From assembly GCA_029266935.1 (NCBI GenBank), contig JAQSVY010000104.1:1-5799 (forward strand): a stretch of DNA of 5,799 bases, written 5' to 3'. This stretch comes from Burkholderiales bacterium (GTDB lineage Bacteria > Pseudomonadota > Gammaproteobacteria > Burkholderiales > SG8-39). Numbering within the stretch: position 1 is the first letter of the stretch; each line of letters opens with the position of its first letter. The notes below the pieces were generated by a model that was given only the letters and a program-made list of their open reading frames with translations, was not told the origin of the DNA and did not search any database. Positions 1-5,799 of this stretch are shown here, in pieces. Position numbers and translations under genes: made by a program.

Positions 1-894
1 GATCAGCGATTTTCGCGTCGAGGCGGTCTTCGCCTGCTGCTCGCGCAGCTGCTTGTCGCGGATGCGCGCGGCGAGCACGCCGAGCGCCTTCTCGCGGTTT
101 TTGTGCTGCGAGCGCGAGTCCTGGCACTCGACGACGATGCCCGTCGGCAGGTGCGTGACGCGGATTGCCGACTCCGTCTTGTTAACGTGCTGCCCGCCGG
201 CGCCGGAGGCGCGGAAGGTGTCGATGCGCAGCTCCGCGGGGTTGAGCGCCACCTCGTGCACCGCGTCCGCCTCGGGCAGCACCGCTACCGTGCAGGCCGA
301 GGTATGGATGCGGCCCTGCGCCTCGGTTTCCGGCACCCGCTGCACGCGGTGTCCGCCCGACTCGAACTTGAGCCTGGAGTACACGCCCTGGCCGACGATG
401 CGCGCGACGAATTCCTTGTAGCCGCCGAGCTCGGAGGGGCTCTCGGAAATGATCTCCACCTGCCAGCCCTGGCGCTCGGCATAGCGCGTGTACATGCGCA
501 CCAGCTCGCCCGCGAAGAGCCCCGACTCGTCGCCGCCGGCACCGGCGCGCACTTCGAGGAAGACGTTGCGCTCGTCGTTCGGGTCCTTGGGCAGCAGCGC
601 CTTCTGCAGCTCGGCCTCGAGGCGCTCCATCGCCGCGCGGGCTTTCTTCAGCTCTTCGTCGGCGTAGGACTTCATGGCGGCGTCGGCGGCCATGTCGCGC
701 GCCTCGCCGGCGTCGCGCTCGGCCTGCACGAAGTCCTGGAACAGCGCCGCGACGGCGGACAGCTCGGCGTGCTCGCGCGAGAGGCTGCGGAAGCGATCAA
801 GGTCCCGGGTAGCCTCGGGGCTCGCCAGCAGGTGGTTGAGCTCCTCCAGCCGCCCGACCATCGAGTCGAGCTTGGCGCGCAGCGCTGGCTTCAC
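1..894 (-). CDS. prfA: Peptide chain release factor 1 (RF1), 3' end cut by window edge
   Basis: RF1 recognises UAA and UAG in the ribosomal A site and triggers hydrolysis of peptidyl-tRNA in the cytoplasm. Translating the minus strand from a GTG at 894-892 gives 298 uninterrupted residues. The stop-codon recognition motif is PET at residues 188-190 (PxT marks RF1; RF2 has SPF). The catalytic GGQ is at residues 233-235, inside SGAGGQHVN; its Gln235 is the known target of PrmC methylation. The sequence ends in [12 protein letters not shown], just before the conserved GSGDRS segment. GGQ falls at the same number as in E. coli RF1, which supports the GTG start although no convincing Shine-Dalgarno sequence precedes it. 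The GTG overlaps the hemA stop by four bases, so translation is probably coupled to hemA. About 60 C-terminal residues lie beyond the left edge. No frameshift was seen; identification is very secure. Confidence 0.97.
   Translation of the reverse strand, partial: MKPALRAKLDSMVGRLEELNHLLASPEATRDLDRFRSLSREHAELSAVAALFQDFVQAERDAGEARDMAADAAMKSYADEELKKARAAMERLEAELQKALLPKDPNDERNVFLEVRAGAGGDESGLFAGELVRMYTRYAERQGWQVEIISESPSELGGYKEFVARIVGQGVYSRLKFESGGHRVQRVPETEAQGRIHTSACTVAVLPEADAVHEVALNPAELRIDTFRASGAGGQHVNKTESAIRVTHLPTGIVVECQDSRSQHKNREKALGVLAARIRDKQLREQQAKTASTRKSLI
891..894 (-). promoter_or_regulatory. hemA stop / prfA start overlap (GTGA)
   Basis: Read on the minus strand, these four bases are GTGA: the GTG start of prfA and the TGA stop of hemA share two bases. 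The sequence just upstream (AAGCCCGGCAA) has no clear Shine-Dalgarno motif. Termination-reinitiation by ribosomes finishing hemA is therefore the likely way prfA is translated. The overlap is seen directly; the coupling is inferred. Confidence 0.8.
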
Positions 895-2081
895 TTGCCG
901 GGCTTTTTCAGCGCCTGGGTCGGCGCGTGCAGCAGCTTGTTGGTGAGCGTCTGCGAGAGGCGCTCCATCACCTGCGCCGGGGCCTCGCCGCGCTCGAGCA
1001 GCCGCAGCGCGCGCTCGAGCTCCGCGCGGCGCGCCTCCTCTGCCTGGTGGCGCAGCGCCACGATCGCGGGCACGCTCTCCCGCGACTCCATCCAGTACAT
1101 GAACTGCCCGACCTGCGCCTCGATGATGACCTCGGCCTGGACCACCGCGGAACGGCGCTGGTCGAGGTTCGCGCTGACGATCGTGGCGAGGTCGTCCACG
1201 GTGTAGAGGAAAATGTCGTCGAGCTCGGCGACCTCGGGCTCGATGTCGCGCGGCACGGCGAGGTCGACCATGAAGATCGGCCGGCGCCGCCGGGCGCGCA
1301 GCGCGCGCTCGACCAGTCCCTTGCCGAGGATCGGCAACGAAGAAGCCGTCGAGGAGACGACGACGTCGTATTCGTGCAGCTGCTCGGCGAGAGTGCGCAG
1401 CTCGATCGCGTGCGCGTTGACGCGGTGCGCCAGGCGCTGGCCGCGCTCGAGGGTGCGGTTCGCCACCGCCATGCGCGCCGGCGCCTGCGCCGCGAAGTGC
1501 GTGGCGACGAGCTCGATCATCTCTCCCGCGCCGATCAGCAGCACGCTCTGGTCCTTGAGGCTTGGGAAGATGCGCGCGGCGAGCTTCACCGCCGCCGCGG
1601 CCATGGAAACGCTCGCCGCGCCGATGTGCGTGGTAGAGCGCACCTCCTTGGCCACGGCGAAGGAGCGCTGGAACAGGCGGTGCAGCAGCGTTCCCAGGGT
1701 TCCGGCGGATTCCGCGGTGCGCGCGGCTTCCTTCATCTGGCCGAGGATCTGCGGCTCTCCCACCACCATGGAGTCGAGCCCGGAGGCGACACGGAAGGCG
1801 TGGCGCACTGCCTGCTCGCGCGGCAGGGTATAGAGGTAGCGCTGCAGCTCGTCGGCCGGCACGCGGTGGTAGCGCGCCAGCCACTGGGCGAGGGCCGCCG
1901 GTTCCTCGCCCGAAACGTAGAGCTCGGTGCGGTTGCAGGTGGAGAGGATGGCCGCTTCCTGGGCCAAGCTGCGCTTGAGCTCCGCCAGCGCCTCCCGCAG
2001 CCGCTCGACGTGGAACACCACGCGCTCGCGCACGGCGAGCGGCGCCGTCTGGTGGTTGAGTCCGAGGGTGTAGAGCGCCAT
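891..2081 (-). CDS. hemA: Glutamyl-tRNA reductase
   Basis: HemA performs the first committed step of C5-pathway tetrapyrrole synthesis: NADPH-dependent reduction of glutamyl-tRNA(Glu) to glutamate-1-semialdehyde, which HemL then converts to 5-aminolevulinate. The protein has 396 residues, slightly shorter than E. coli HemA (418). The N-terminal catalytic domain opens with [16 protein letters not shown] and carries the nucleophile Cys49 in STCNRTELY (47-55). His94 and the block [19 protein letters not shown] (101-119) follow. A Rossmann NADPH-binding domain begins near residue 160, with IGAGEM at 183-188, and a C-terminal helical dimerisation domain starts near residue 310. The ATG start is preceded by GAGGG at an 8-nt spacing. 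The gene lies 25 bp after the kinase stop and overlaps prfA by 4 bp. All key residues are present and nothing looks broken. Confidence 0.97.
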   Translation of the reverse strand: MALYTLGLNHQTAPLAVRERVVFHVERLREALAELKRSLAQEAAILSTCNRTELYVSGEEPAALAQWLARYHRVPADELQRYLYTLPREQAVRHAFRVASGLDSMVVGEPQILGQMKEAARTAESAGTLGTLLHRLFQRSFAVAKEVRSTTHIGAASVSMAAAAVKLAARIFPSLKDQSVLLIGAGEMIELVATHFAAQAPARMAVANRTLERGQRLAHRVNAHAIELRTLAEQLHEYDVVVSSTASSLPILGKGLVERALRARRRRPIFMVDLAVPRDIEPEVAELDDIFLYTVDDLATIVSANLDQRRSAVVQAEVIIEAQVGQFMYWMESRESVPAIVALRHQAEEARRAELERALRLLERGEAPAQVMERLSQTLTNKLLHAPTQALKKPGK

Positions 2082-2089
2082 GCGCTAAG

Positions 2090-2094
2090 CCCTC
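2090..2094 (-). promoter_or_regulatory. Ribosome binding site of hemA
   Basis: GAGGG on the minus strand ends 8 nt before the hemA ATG (2081-2079). It is the only Shine-Dalgarno-like sequence near this start and supports the chosen initiation codon. Confidence 0.65.
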
Positions 2095-2096
2095 AG

Positions 2097-2102
2097 ATTA
2101 TA
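2097..2102 (-). promoter_or_regulatory. Possible -10 box (TATAAT) upstream of hemA
   Basis: The minus strand reads TATAAT, a perfect sigma-70 -10 consensus, in the 25-bp gap between the kinase stop (TAG, 2109-2107) and hemA. I found no TTGACA-like -35 at 16-18 bp spacing; the bases there are GAGCTG/GGAGCT-like. There is also no extended -10 TG. Transcription starting about 7 nt downstream would begin near 2090, within the hemA ribosome binding site, leaving a very short leader. It could be a weak or activator-dependent promoter, or chance AT-rich spacer. Confidence 0.3.
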
Positions 2103-2106
2103 AGGT

Positions 2107-4005
2107 CTAAGTGCGGAGCAGCTCCTGCAGGGCGCGGAACTCCACCGGCTTCACGAGGTGATGGTCGAAGCCGCTGGCCGAGGCGCGCGCGCGGTCGTGC
2201 ATCTGCCCATAGCCGGTGACGGCGACGAGCACGGTGCTCTTGAGCGCCGGATCGGCGCGGATGCGCGTGGCGATCTCGTAGCCATTCAGCGTCGGCAGGC
2301 CGATGTCGAGCAGCACCACGTCGGGCCGGTGCTCGCGCGCGAGCGCGAGCCCGGCGGCGCCGTCGGCCGCGACCATCACGTCGTGGCCATCGGTCTGCAA
2401 GAGCAGCCGCAGCGCGTGCGCGGCATCCTGGTTGTCGTCGACGACCAGCACGCGCCGCGGCGTGCCGGTGTGCCTTCCATCCTCCTTGGACAGACTGGCG
2501 GCATCGATGATCGCCGGCTCGGCGCGCAGGGGCAGGCGCACGATGAACTCGGCTCCCTTGCCCGGCCCTTCGCTGCGTGCCTGCACGCTCCCGCCGTGCA
2601 GGTGCACCAGCCGCTGCACCAGACTGAGACCGACGCCCAGCCCGCCGTGCGGCCGGTCGAGGCTCTGGTTGCCCTGCTTGAAGATCTGGAAGGCCGACTC
2701 GATGAGCTCCGGCGTCATGCCGACGCCGCTGTCGCGCACGCTGATCACCGCCTCGTCGCCCTCGCGGCGCGCCGTGACCCGGATCTCGCCGCCCTGCGGC
2801 GTGTACTTGGCAGCGTTGTGCAGCAGGTTCTGGAACACCTGGTTCAGGCGCACTTCGTCGCCGTCGACGTCCAGGCGCTCGTCCGCGATCGCAAGCGTGA
2901 GCCGGTGCCTGCCCTCCTCGATCCACTGCCGGGCGGCGTCGAGCGCATTGCGCAGGCTCTTGCGCGCATCGAGCGGCTTGCGATCGAGCACCATCGCCGA
3001 GCGCGTCACGCGGCTCACGTCGAGCAGATCGTCGACCAGGCGCGACATCTGGCCGGTCTGGCGCTCTAGCACCTCGCGCACCCAGAGCTCGGTGGGATCG
3101 CTGGTCGGCACGCGCGCGAGGAGCTTCAGCGCATTGGCCATGGGCGCGAGCGGGTTGCGCAGCTCATGGGCGAGCATCGCCAGGAACTCGTTGGTCTTGC
3201 GGCTAGCGTCCTCGAGCGCCTCGACCCGGCGCAGGTCCGTGAGATCGCGCGTCACCTTGGCAAAGCCGCGCAGCGTGCCGTCGCGCTCGAACACCACGGC
3301 GATCACCACGTTCGCCCAGAAGGTCGTGCCGTCCTTCCGCAGCCGCGGCCCCTCGTCCTCGAAGCGGCCGTGCTCGCGCGCAAGGGCGAGTTCCTGCTCG
3401 GGCCATTTCTTGCGCCGCGCGTCCTCCGGGTAGAACACCGAGAAGTGCTTGCCGATGATCTCGTGCGCCGCGTAGCCCTTGATGCGCTCGGCGCCCGCGT
3501 TCCAGCTCACCACGCGGCCGTCGGTGTCGAGCATGAAGATGGCGTAGTCCCTGACCGCCTCCACCAGCAGGCGAAAGCGCTCCTCGCTGTGCCGCAGGCT
3601 CTCCTCGGCGCGGCGCCGCTCGGAGAGGTCGCGCGCGATCTTGGAGAAGCCCCGCACCTCGCCCCCGGGGTCGCGCAGCGCGGTGATGACGACGTTCGCC
3701 CAGAAGCGGCTGCCGTCCTTGCGCACGCGCCAGCCTTCGTCCTCGAACCTGCCCTGCGTGGCGGCCACCGCGAGCTCGTGCTCTGGCCAGCGCCGCGCCA
3801 CCGCGTCCTCGGTGTAGAAGCGTGAGAAGTGGTGGCCGAGGATCTCGGGCGCGGTATAGCCCTTGATGCGCTCGGCGCCGGCGTTCCAGGTCAGGATATG
3901 CCCGCGCTGATCGAGCAGGAAAATCGCGTAGTCGCGCGTGCTTTCGACCAGCTGCCGGAACGGATCCTCGATGCCGAGTTGCGGGACGGGTCCTTTATTG
4001 CGCAT
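2107..4005 (-). CDS. Cytoplasmic PAS-PAS hybrid sensor histidine kinase with C-terminal receiver
   Basis: This 632-residue multidomain kinase has no transmembrane segment or signal peptide, so it should sense an intracellular cue. In order: PAS/PAC 1 (about 15-131), PAS/PAC 2 (about 143-260), a HisKA dimerisation domain with phosphoacceptor His280 in AHELRNPL, and a HATPase_c domain. The HATPase_c has an N box with Asn393/Asn397 in QNLLHNAAKY, a G1 box DSGVGM (425-430) and a G2 box GGLGVGL (454-460). A receiver domain (about 517-632) has acidic Asp523/Asp524, phosphoacceptor Asp567, Thr597 and Lys619. Every residue needed for autophosphorylation and intramolecular transfer is present. No output domain follows the receiver and no response regulator is in the window, so the downstream partner is unknown. 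The PAS ligand cannot be told from sequence. The ATG follows an in-frame TAG three codons upstream; no strong ribosome binding site is seen. It lies between the crotonase gene (52-bp gap) and hemA (25-bp gap). Confidence 0.95.
   Translation of the reverse strand: MRNKGPVPQLGIEDPFRQLVESTRDYAIFLLDQRGHILTWNAGAERIKGYTAPEILGHHFSRFYTEDAVARRWPEHELAVAATQGRFEDEGWRVRKDGSRFWANVVITALRDPGGEVRGFSKIARDLSERRRAEESLRHSEERFRLLVEAVRDYAIFMLDTDGRVVSWNAGAERIKGYAAHEIIGKHFSVFYPEDARRKKWPEQELALAREHGRFEDEGPRLRKDGTTFWANVVIAVVFERDGTLRGFAKVTRDLTDLRRVEALEDASRKTNEFLAMLAHELRNPLAPMANALKLLARVPTSDPTELWVREVLERQTGQMSRLVDDLLDVSRVTRSAMVLDRKPLDARKSLRNALDAARQWIEEGRHRLTLAIADERLDVDGDEVRLNQVFQNLLHNAAKYTPQGGEIRVTARREGDEAVISVRDSGVGMTPELIESAFQIFKQGNQSLDRPHGGLGVGLSLVQRLVHLHGGSVQARSEGPGKGAEFIVRLPLRAEPAIIDAASLSKEDGRHTGTPRRVLVVDDNQDAAHALRLLLQTDGHDVMVAADGAAGLALAREHRPDVVLLDIGLPTLNGYEIATRIRADPALKSTVLVAVTGYGQMHDRARASASGFDHHLVKPVEFRALQELLRT
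3229..3558 (-). repeat. Second copy of the internal PAS/PAC duplication
   Basis: This stretch encodes residues 150-259 of the kinase. It aligns without gaps to residues 22-131, offset by 128 codons (384 bp), with about 67 of 110 residues identical by hand count. Shared blocks are RDYAIF, WNAGAERIKGY, GRFEDEG and FWANVVI. The DNA contains a 23-base perfect match at 3473-3495 to the other copy at 3857-3879. Confidence 0.85.
3613..3942 (-). repeat. First copy of the internal PAS/PAC duplication
   Basis: This stretch encodes residues 22-131 of the kinase, the N-terminal member of the tandem PAS pair. It differs from the second copy mainly after FWANVVI (LRDPGGEV against VFERDGTL) and in the basic helix before WPE (AVARR against ARRKK). 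The pair looks like an in-frame tandem duplication that has since diverged. Confidence 0.85.
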
Positions 4006-4039
4006 GCGCCGCGACTATAGCCGCCATTGCCAGTACCGG

Positions 4040-4066
4040 GGCCTGTAGTCGTTTCGGCTACAAGCC
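4040..4066. other. Imperfect inverted repeat over the crotonase stop codon
   Basis: The 11-base arms at 4040-4050 and 4056-4066 can pair around a 5-base loop. In the minus-strand transcript there are nine Watson-Crick pairs, one G-U and one A-C mismatch. The arm includes the crotonase stop codon (4060-4058). No U-run follows on the minus strand, so this is not a canonical intrinsic terminator. It could be a weak attenuator or an mRNA end-stabilising hairpin before the kinase gene, or chance. Confidence 0.35.
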
Positions 4067-4852
4067 TTGCCAGCGCGGCGCGCGCTTGCTGAGGAACGCA
4101 TCCATGCCCTCGCGGAAGTCCTGGCTCATGTAGCACATCAGGATCAGGTCCTCGCCCGAGCCCGCGGGCATCGTCGGGCGCAGGCGCAGCAGCGCTTCCT
4201 TGGTCGCCTGCAGGGTGAGCGGCGCATGGCTCGCCACGAGCTTCGCCAGCTCGAGCGCGCGAGGCATGAGCGCGGCCGGTTCGTCGACCACCTCGCCGAC
4301 CAGGCCGATGTCGAGCGCCTCGGGCGCCTCCACCAGCCGAGCGCGGAAGATCATGTCCTTGACCCGCGCCGGCCCGAGCAGCGCCGCGAGGCGCGCGTAA
4401 TTGCCCGTGGACAGGCAGTTCCCCAGCGTGCGCGCCACCGGAAAGCCGAAGCGCGCATTGCCCGCGGCGATGCGCAGGTCGCAGCACACGGCGATGCCGG
4501 CGCCGCCGCCGGTGCAGGCGCCCTGGATGGCGGCGATGGTGGGCACGCGGCAGCGCTCGAGCGCGCCGAGCACACGGTCGATGCGCGCCTCGTAGTCCAG
4601 CGCGTCCTGCGGCTTGTCGAAGGCGCGGAACTGCGAGATGTCGGTGCCGGCGGCAAAGGCCTTGTCGCCGGCACCGGTGAGCAGCATGGCGCGGATCGAG
4701 CGGTCGGCGTTGGCGATCGCGCACACCTCGGCCAGGCGCTCGTACATGGCAAACGTGAGCGCATTGCGGGCCTGCGGCCGGTTGAAGGTCACGTGCGCGA
4801 TGCCCTCGCGCAACTCGTAGAGAAGGTCCTGCCCAGCTTCGGTCGCGGCCAT
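4058..4852 (-). CDS. Crotonase-superfamily protein (enoyl-CoA hydratase/isomerase-like) without the hydratase glutamates
   Basis: This 264-residue protein has the length and fold signature of the enoyl-CoA hydratase/isomerase family, whose members act on acyl-CoA thioesters in the cytoplasm. It shows the N-terminal FNRPQARNALT block (23-33), the first oxyanion-hole segment FAAGTDI (66-72) and the second, GGGAGIAVCCD (115-125). The C-terminal tail SKRAPRW is typical. Aligned without gaps to mammalian crotonase, the positions of catalytic Glu144 and Glu164 are Gly119 and Val139. The residues that add and remove water are therefore missing while the oxyanion hole is kept. It is probably not a standard hydratase; an isomerase, lyase, hydrolase or non-hydratase branch is possible and the substrate is unknown. 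The ATG has GGAG 6 nt upstream. It diverges from the Bug-type binding protein gene and lies 52 bp before the kinase. Family assignment is sure; reaction is not. Confidence 0.9.
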   Translation of the reverse strand: MAATEAGQDLLYELREGIAHVTFNRPQARNALTFAMYERLAEVCAIANADRSIRAMLLTGAGDKAFAAGTDISQFRAFDKPQDALDYEARIDRVLGALERCRVPTIAAIQGACTGGGAGIAVCCDLRIAAGNARFGFPVARTLGNCLSTGNYARLAALLGPARVKDMIFRARLVEAPEALDIGLVGEVVDEPAALMPRALELAKLVASHAPLTLQATKEALLRLRPTMPAGSGEDLILMCYMSQDFREGMDAFLSKRAPRWQGL

Positions 4853-4858
4853 GCGGTT

Positions 4859-4862
4859 CTCC
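4859..4862 (-). promoter_or_regulatory. Ribosome binding site of the crotonase gene
   Basis: The minus strand reads CCGGAGAACCGC before the ATG at 4852-4850. GGAG sits 6 nt upstream, a good spacing, and supports that ATG as the start. Confidence 0.65.
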
Positions 4863-4897
4863 GGATTTGCCAGGAAATGTGGGAGACTATCTCAATG

Positions 4898-4907
4898 AGG
4901 AGGAGGA
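4898..4907 (+). promoter_or_regulatory. Strong ribosome binding site of the Bug/TctC gene; decides the start
   Basis: AGGAGGAGGA is a near-perfect anti-Shine-Dalgarno complement ending 5 nt before the ATG at 4913. An upstream in-frame ATG (4895-4897) would place this sequence inside the gene, encoding Arg-Arg-Arg. That start has only GGGAG (4881-4885) at a 9-nt spacing. The quality of this site favours 4913. Confidence 0.75.
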
Positions 4908-4912
4908 CCACC

Positions 4913-5799
4913 ATGACCATCCTGGCAAGATCCCTTGCGGCCCTCGCTGCCGCCGTGCTGCTGGCCGCCCCCGCGACGGCGCAGGAGCGCTATCCGAGCA
5001 AGCGCCTGAACTGGACCATCGCCTTCGGGCCTGGCGGCGGCAACGACATCATGTCGCGCACGCTGATTCAGATCATGGAGAAGTACAAGCTCTATCCCGA
5101 CAACATCGTCGCCGAGAACAAGCCCGGCGGCAGCGGCGCGGTCGGCTGGGGCTACGTCTTCAACCAGAAGGGCAACCCCTACCATATCTCCTCGACGAGC
5201 GGCAGCTTCATCACCACGCCGCTGCAAGCGAACACCGCCTGGCAGCCGCGGAGCTTCACCCCGGTGGCGCTGCTCGCCTCCGACGACCTCATCATCGTCG
5301 TCAACGGCAAGTCGAAGATCAGGACGTTCAAGGAGTTCCTCGAGCAGGCGCGCGCCAAGTCGCCGTCCATCGGCGGCATGGGCGCGGTGAACGTCGACTT
5401 CATCGTGCCGAAGCTCCTCTCCGAGAAAGCCGGCTTCAAGTTCGAGTACGTGTCGTTCAACAAGCAGGGCGAGCTCACCACCGCGGTGCTCTCGAGCGCG
5501 CTCGACGCGATGATGGTGAACCCCGGCGAGGTGCTGGGCCTGCTGCAGTCGGGCGACCTGCGGGCGCTCGCCTACAGCGGCAAGAAGACCCCGGCGGTGC
5601 TCGGCAACATCCCGACCTTCGGCGAGGCGGGCTACGAGCTGGGCATCTCCATGCCGCGCGGCCTGGTGCTGCCGCCCGACGTGCCGAAGGAAGCGCAGGA
5701 CTGGTGGATCGCCACGGTGAAGAAGGTCGTCGCCACGCCGGAATGGAAGGCGTACGTCGAGAAGCAGCTCCTCACCGAGAACGTCATGTACGGCGAGGA
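4913..5799 (+). CDS. Bug/TctC-family tripartite tricarboxylate transporter substrate-binding protein, 3' end cut by window edge
   Basis: Proteins of this family bind a small carboxylate in the periplasm and deliver it to a TctAB-type membrane transporter, or act as orphan receptors. The 295 residues present have a classic signal peptide: MTILARSLAALAAAVLLAAP, then a probable cleavage after APATA (Ala23). The mature part begins QERYPSK. Family marks are FGPGGGNDIMSRTL (38-51), corresponding to the common PFxPGGxxDxxAR ligand loop, ENKPGGSGAVGW (68-79), a late SGDLRALAYSG segment and the IPTFGEAGYE block. No stop is reached; mature members run about 300 residues, so roughly 25-30 residues are missing. 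The more usual VPYKGxxxA loop of domain 2 is replaced by VSFNKQGELTTAVLSSALDAMM, so this belongs to a divergent branch and the ligand cannot be read off. No tctA or tctB gene is in view. It may start at 4895 instead. Confidence 0.93.
   Translation, partial: MTILARSLAALAAAVLLAAPATAQERYPSKRLNWTIAFGPGGGNDIMSRTLIQIMEKYKLYPDNIVAENKPGGSGAVGWGYVFNQKGNPYHISSTSGSFITTPLQANTAWQPRSFTPVALLASDDLIIVVNGKSKIRTFKEFLEQARAKSPSIGGMGAVNVDFIVPKLLSEKAGFKFEYVSFNKQGELTTAVLSSALDAMMVNPGEVLGLLQSGDLRALAYSGKKTPAVLGNIPTFGEAGYELGISMPRGLVLPPDVPKEAQDWWIATVKKVVATPEWKAYVEKQLLTENVMYGE

Larger units (their letters stand above)
4853..4912. promoter_or_regulatory. 60-bp divergent intergenic region
   Basis: This gap separates the starts of the crotonase (minus) and binding-protein (plus) genes and must hold ribosome binding sites for both. 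On the plus strand TTGCCA (4867-4872) resembles a -35, but the best partner 18 bp on, CTCAAT (4891-4896), is poor. On the minus strand TTGAGA (4895-4890) resembles a -35, with only GCAAAT (4870-4865) as -10. Neither pair is convincing, and promoters may lie inside the flanking genes. No clear operator palindrome was seen. Confidence 0.35.

Noticed and set aside
103..1206. A 367-codon open frame on the plus strand opposite prfA and hemA
   Set aside because: It is antisense to prfA and the hemA 3' end and crosses their junction. It has no recognisable domain and an Arg/Ala/Leu-biased composition.
927..2219. A 430-codon open frame on the plus strand, longer than hemA which it opposes
   Set aside because: It lies antisense to hemA, whose motifs ([15 protein letters not shown]) are unmistakable. 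The translation is Arg/His/Leu/Gly-rich with no family signature, as expected for antisense frames in GC-rich coding DNA.
2158..3825. Several long plus-strand open frames opposite the sensor kinase (including 2158-3069, 2303-3433 and 3166-3825)
   Set aside because: All are antisense shadows of an intact 632-residue kinase. The similarity between parts of them merely mirrors the PAS duplication on the other strand.
4014..4019. TATAGT on the minus strand just upstream of the kinase ATG, as a -10 box
   Set aside because: It lies only 8 nt before the start codon and has no -35 at usable spacing (the bases there read GCCCCG). A transcript from it would be nearly leaderless.
3891..4724. A 277-codon minus-strand frame overlapping the crotonase and kinase start
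   Set aside because: It is out of frame with both real genes and Arg/Ala/Gly-rich. It reads through the crotonase and the kinase N-terminus and has no motif of its own.
4892..5481. Minus-strand open frames opposite the binding protein gene
   Set aside because: They are antisense to a gene with a good signal peptide, a strong ribosome binding site and family motifs. No independent coding evidence was seen.
1..5799. CRISPR arrays, insertion sequences, tRNA or rRNA genes, phage genes or attachment sites
   Set aside because: I found no regularly spaced repeats, transposase or integrase motifs, or tRNA-like cloverleaf. The only sizeable repeat is the PAS duplication, and coding is continuous across nearly the whole window.

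Overview
The window is G+C-rich (about two thirds by eye, not computed) and densely coding. It carries five protein genes and only short intergenic gaps. Two features suggest a betaproteobacterium, probably Burkholderiales: the hemA-prfA gene order, and a tripartite-tricarboxylate (Bug/TctC) solute-binding protein, a family greatly expanded in that group. The assignment is an inference, because there is no rRNA or other direct taxonomic marker.

Layout: four genes lie on the minus strand and are transcribed right to left. A crotonase-superfamily gene (4058-4852) comes first, then a soluble PAS-PAS hybrid sensor histidine kinase (2107-4005), hemA for glutamyl-tRNA reductase (891-2081), and prfA for peptide chain release factor 1 (1-894). 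prfA runs off the left edge after 298 of about 360 residues. The gaps are 52 bp, 25 bp and a 4-bp overlap, so some or all four could be co-transcribed; only hemA-prfA looks obligately coupled. On the plus strand, a Bug/TctC-type periplasmic binding protein gene (4913 to the right edge) diverges from the crotonase gene across a 60-bp gap and is cut off after 295 residues.

How the genes work together: HemA makes glutamate-1-semialdehyde from Glu-tRNA for tetrapyrrole synthesis, and RF1 terminates translation at UAA/UAG. Their pairing is a conserved housekeeping arrangement, and prmC (the RF1 methyltransferase) would be expected just beyond the left edge. The kinase is cytoplasmic and has no partner regulator in view. 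The crotonase and the Bug protein may belong to one carboxylic-acid uptake and CoA-thioester pathway, but this rests only on their divergent adjacency.

No clearly new system is visible. The points most worth a second look are a crotonase that lacks both catalytic glutamates of the hydratases, a recent-looking internal PAS duplication in the kinase, a perfect TATAAT box squeezed between the kinase and hemA, and two in-frame starts for the Bug protein.
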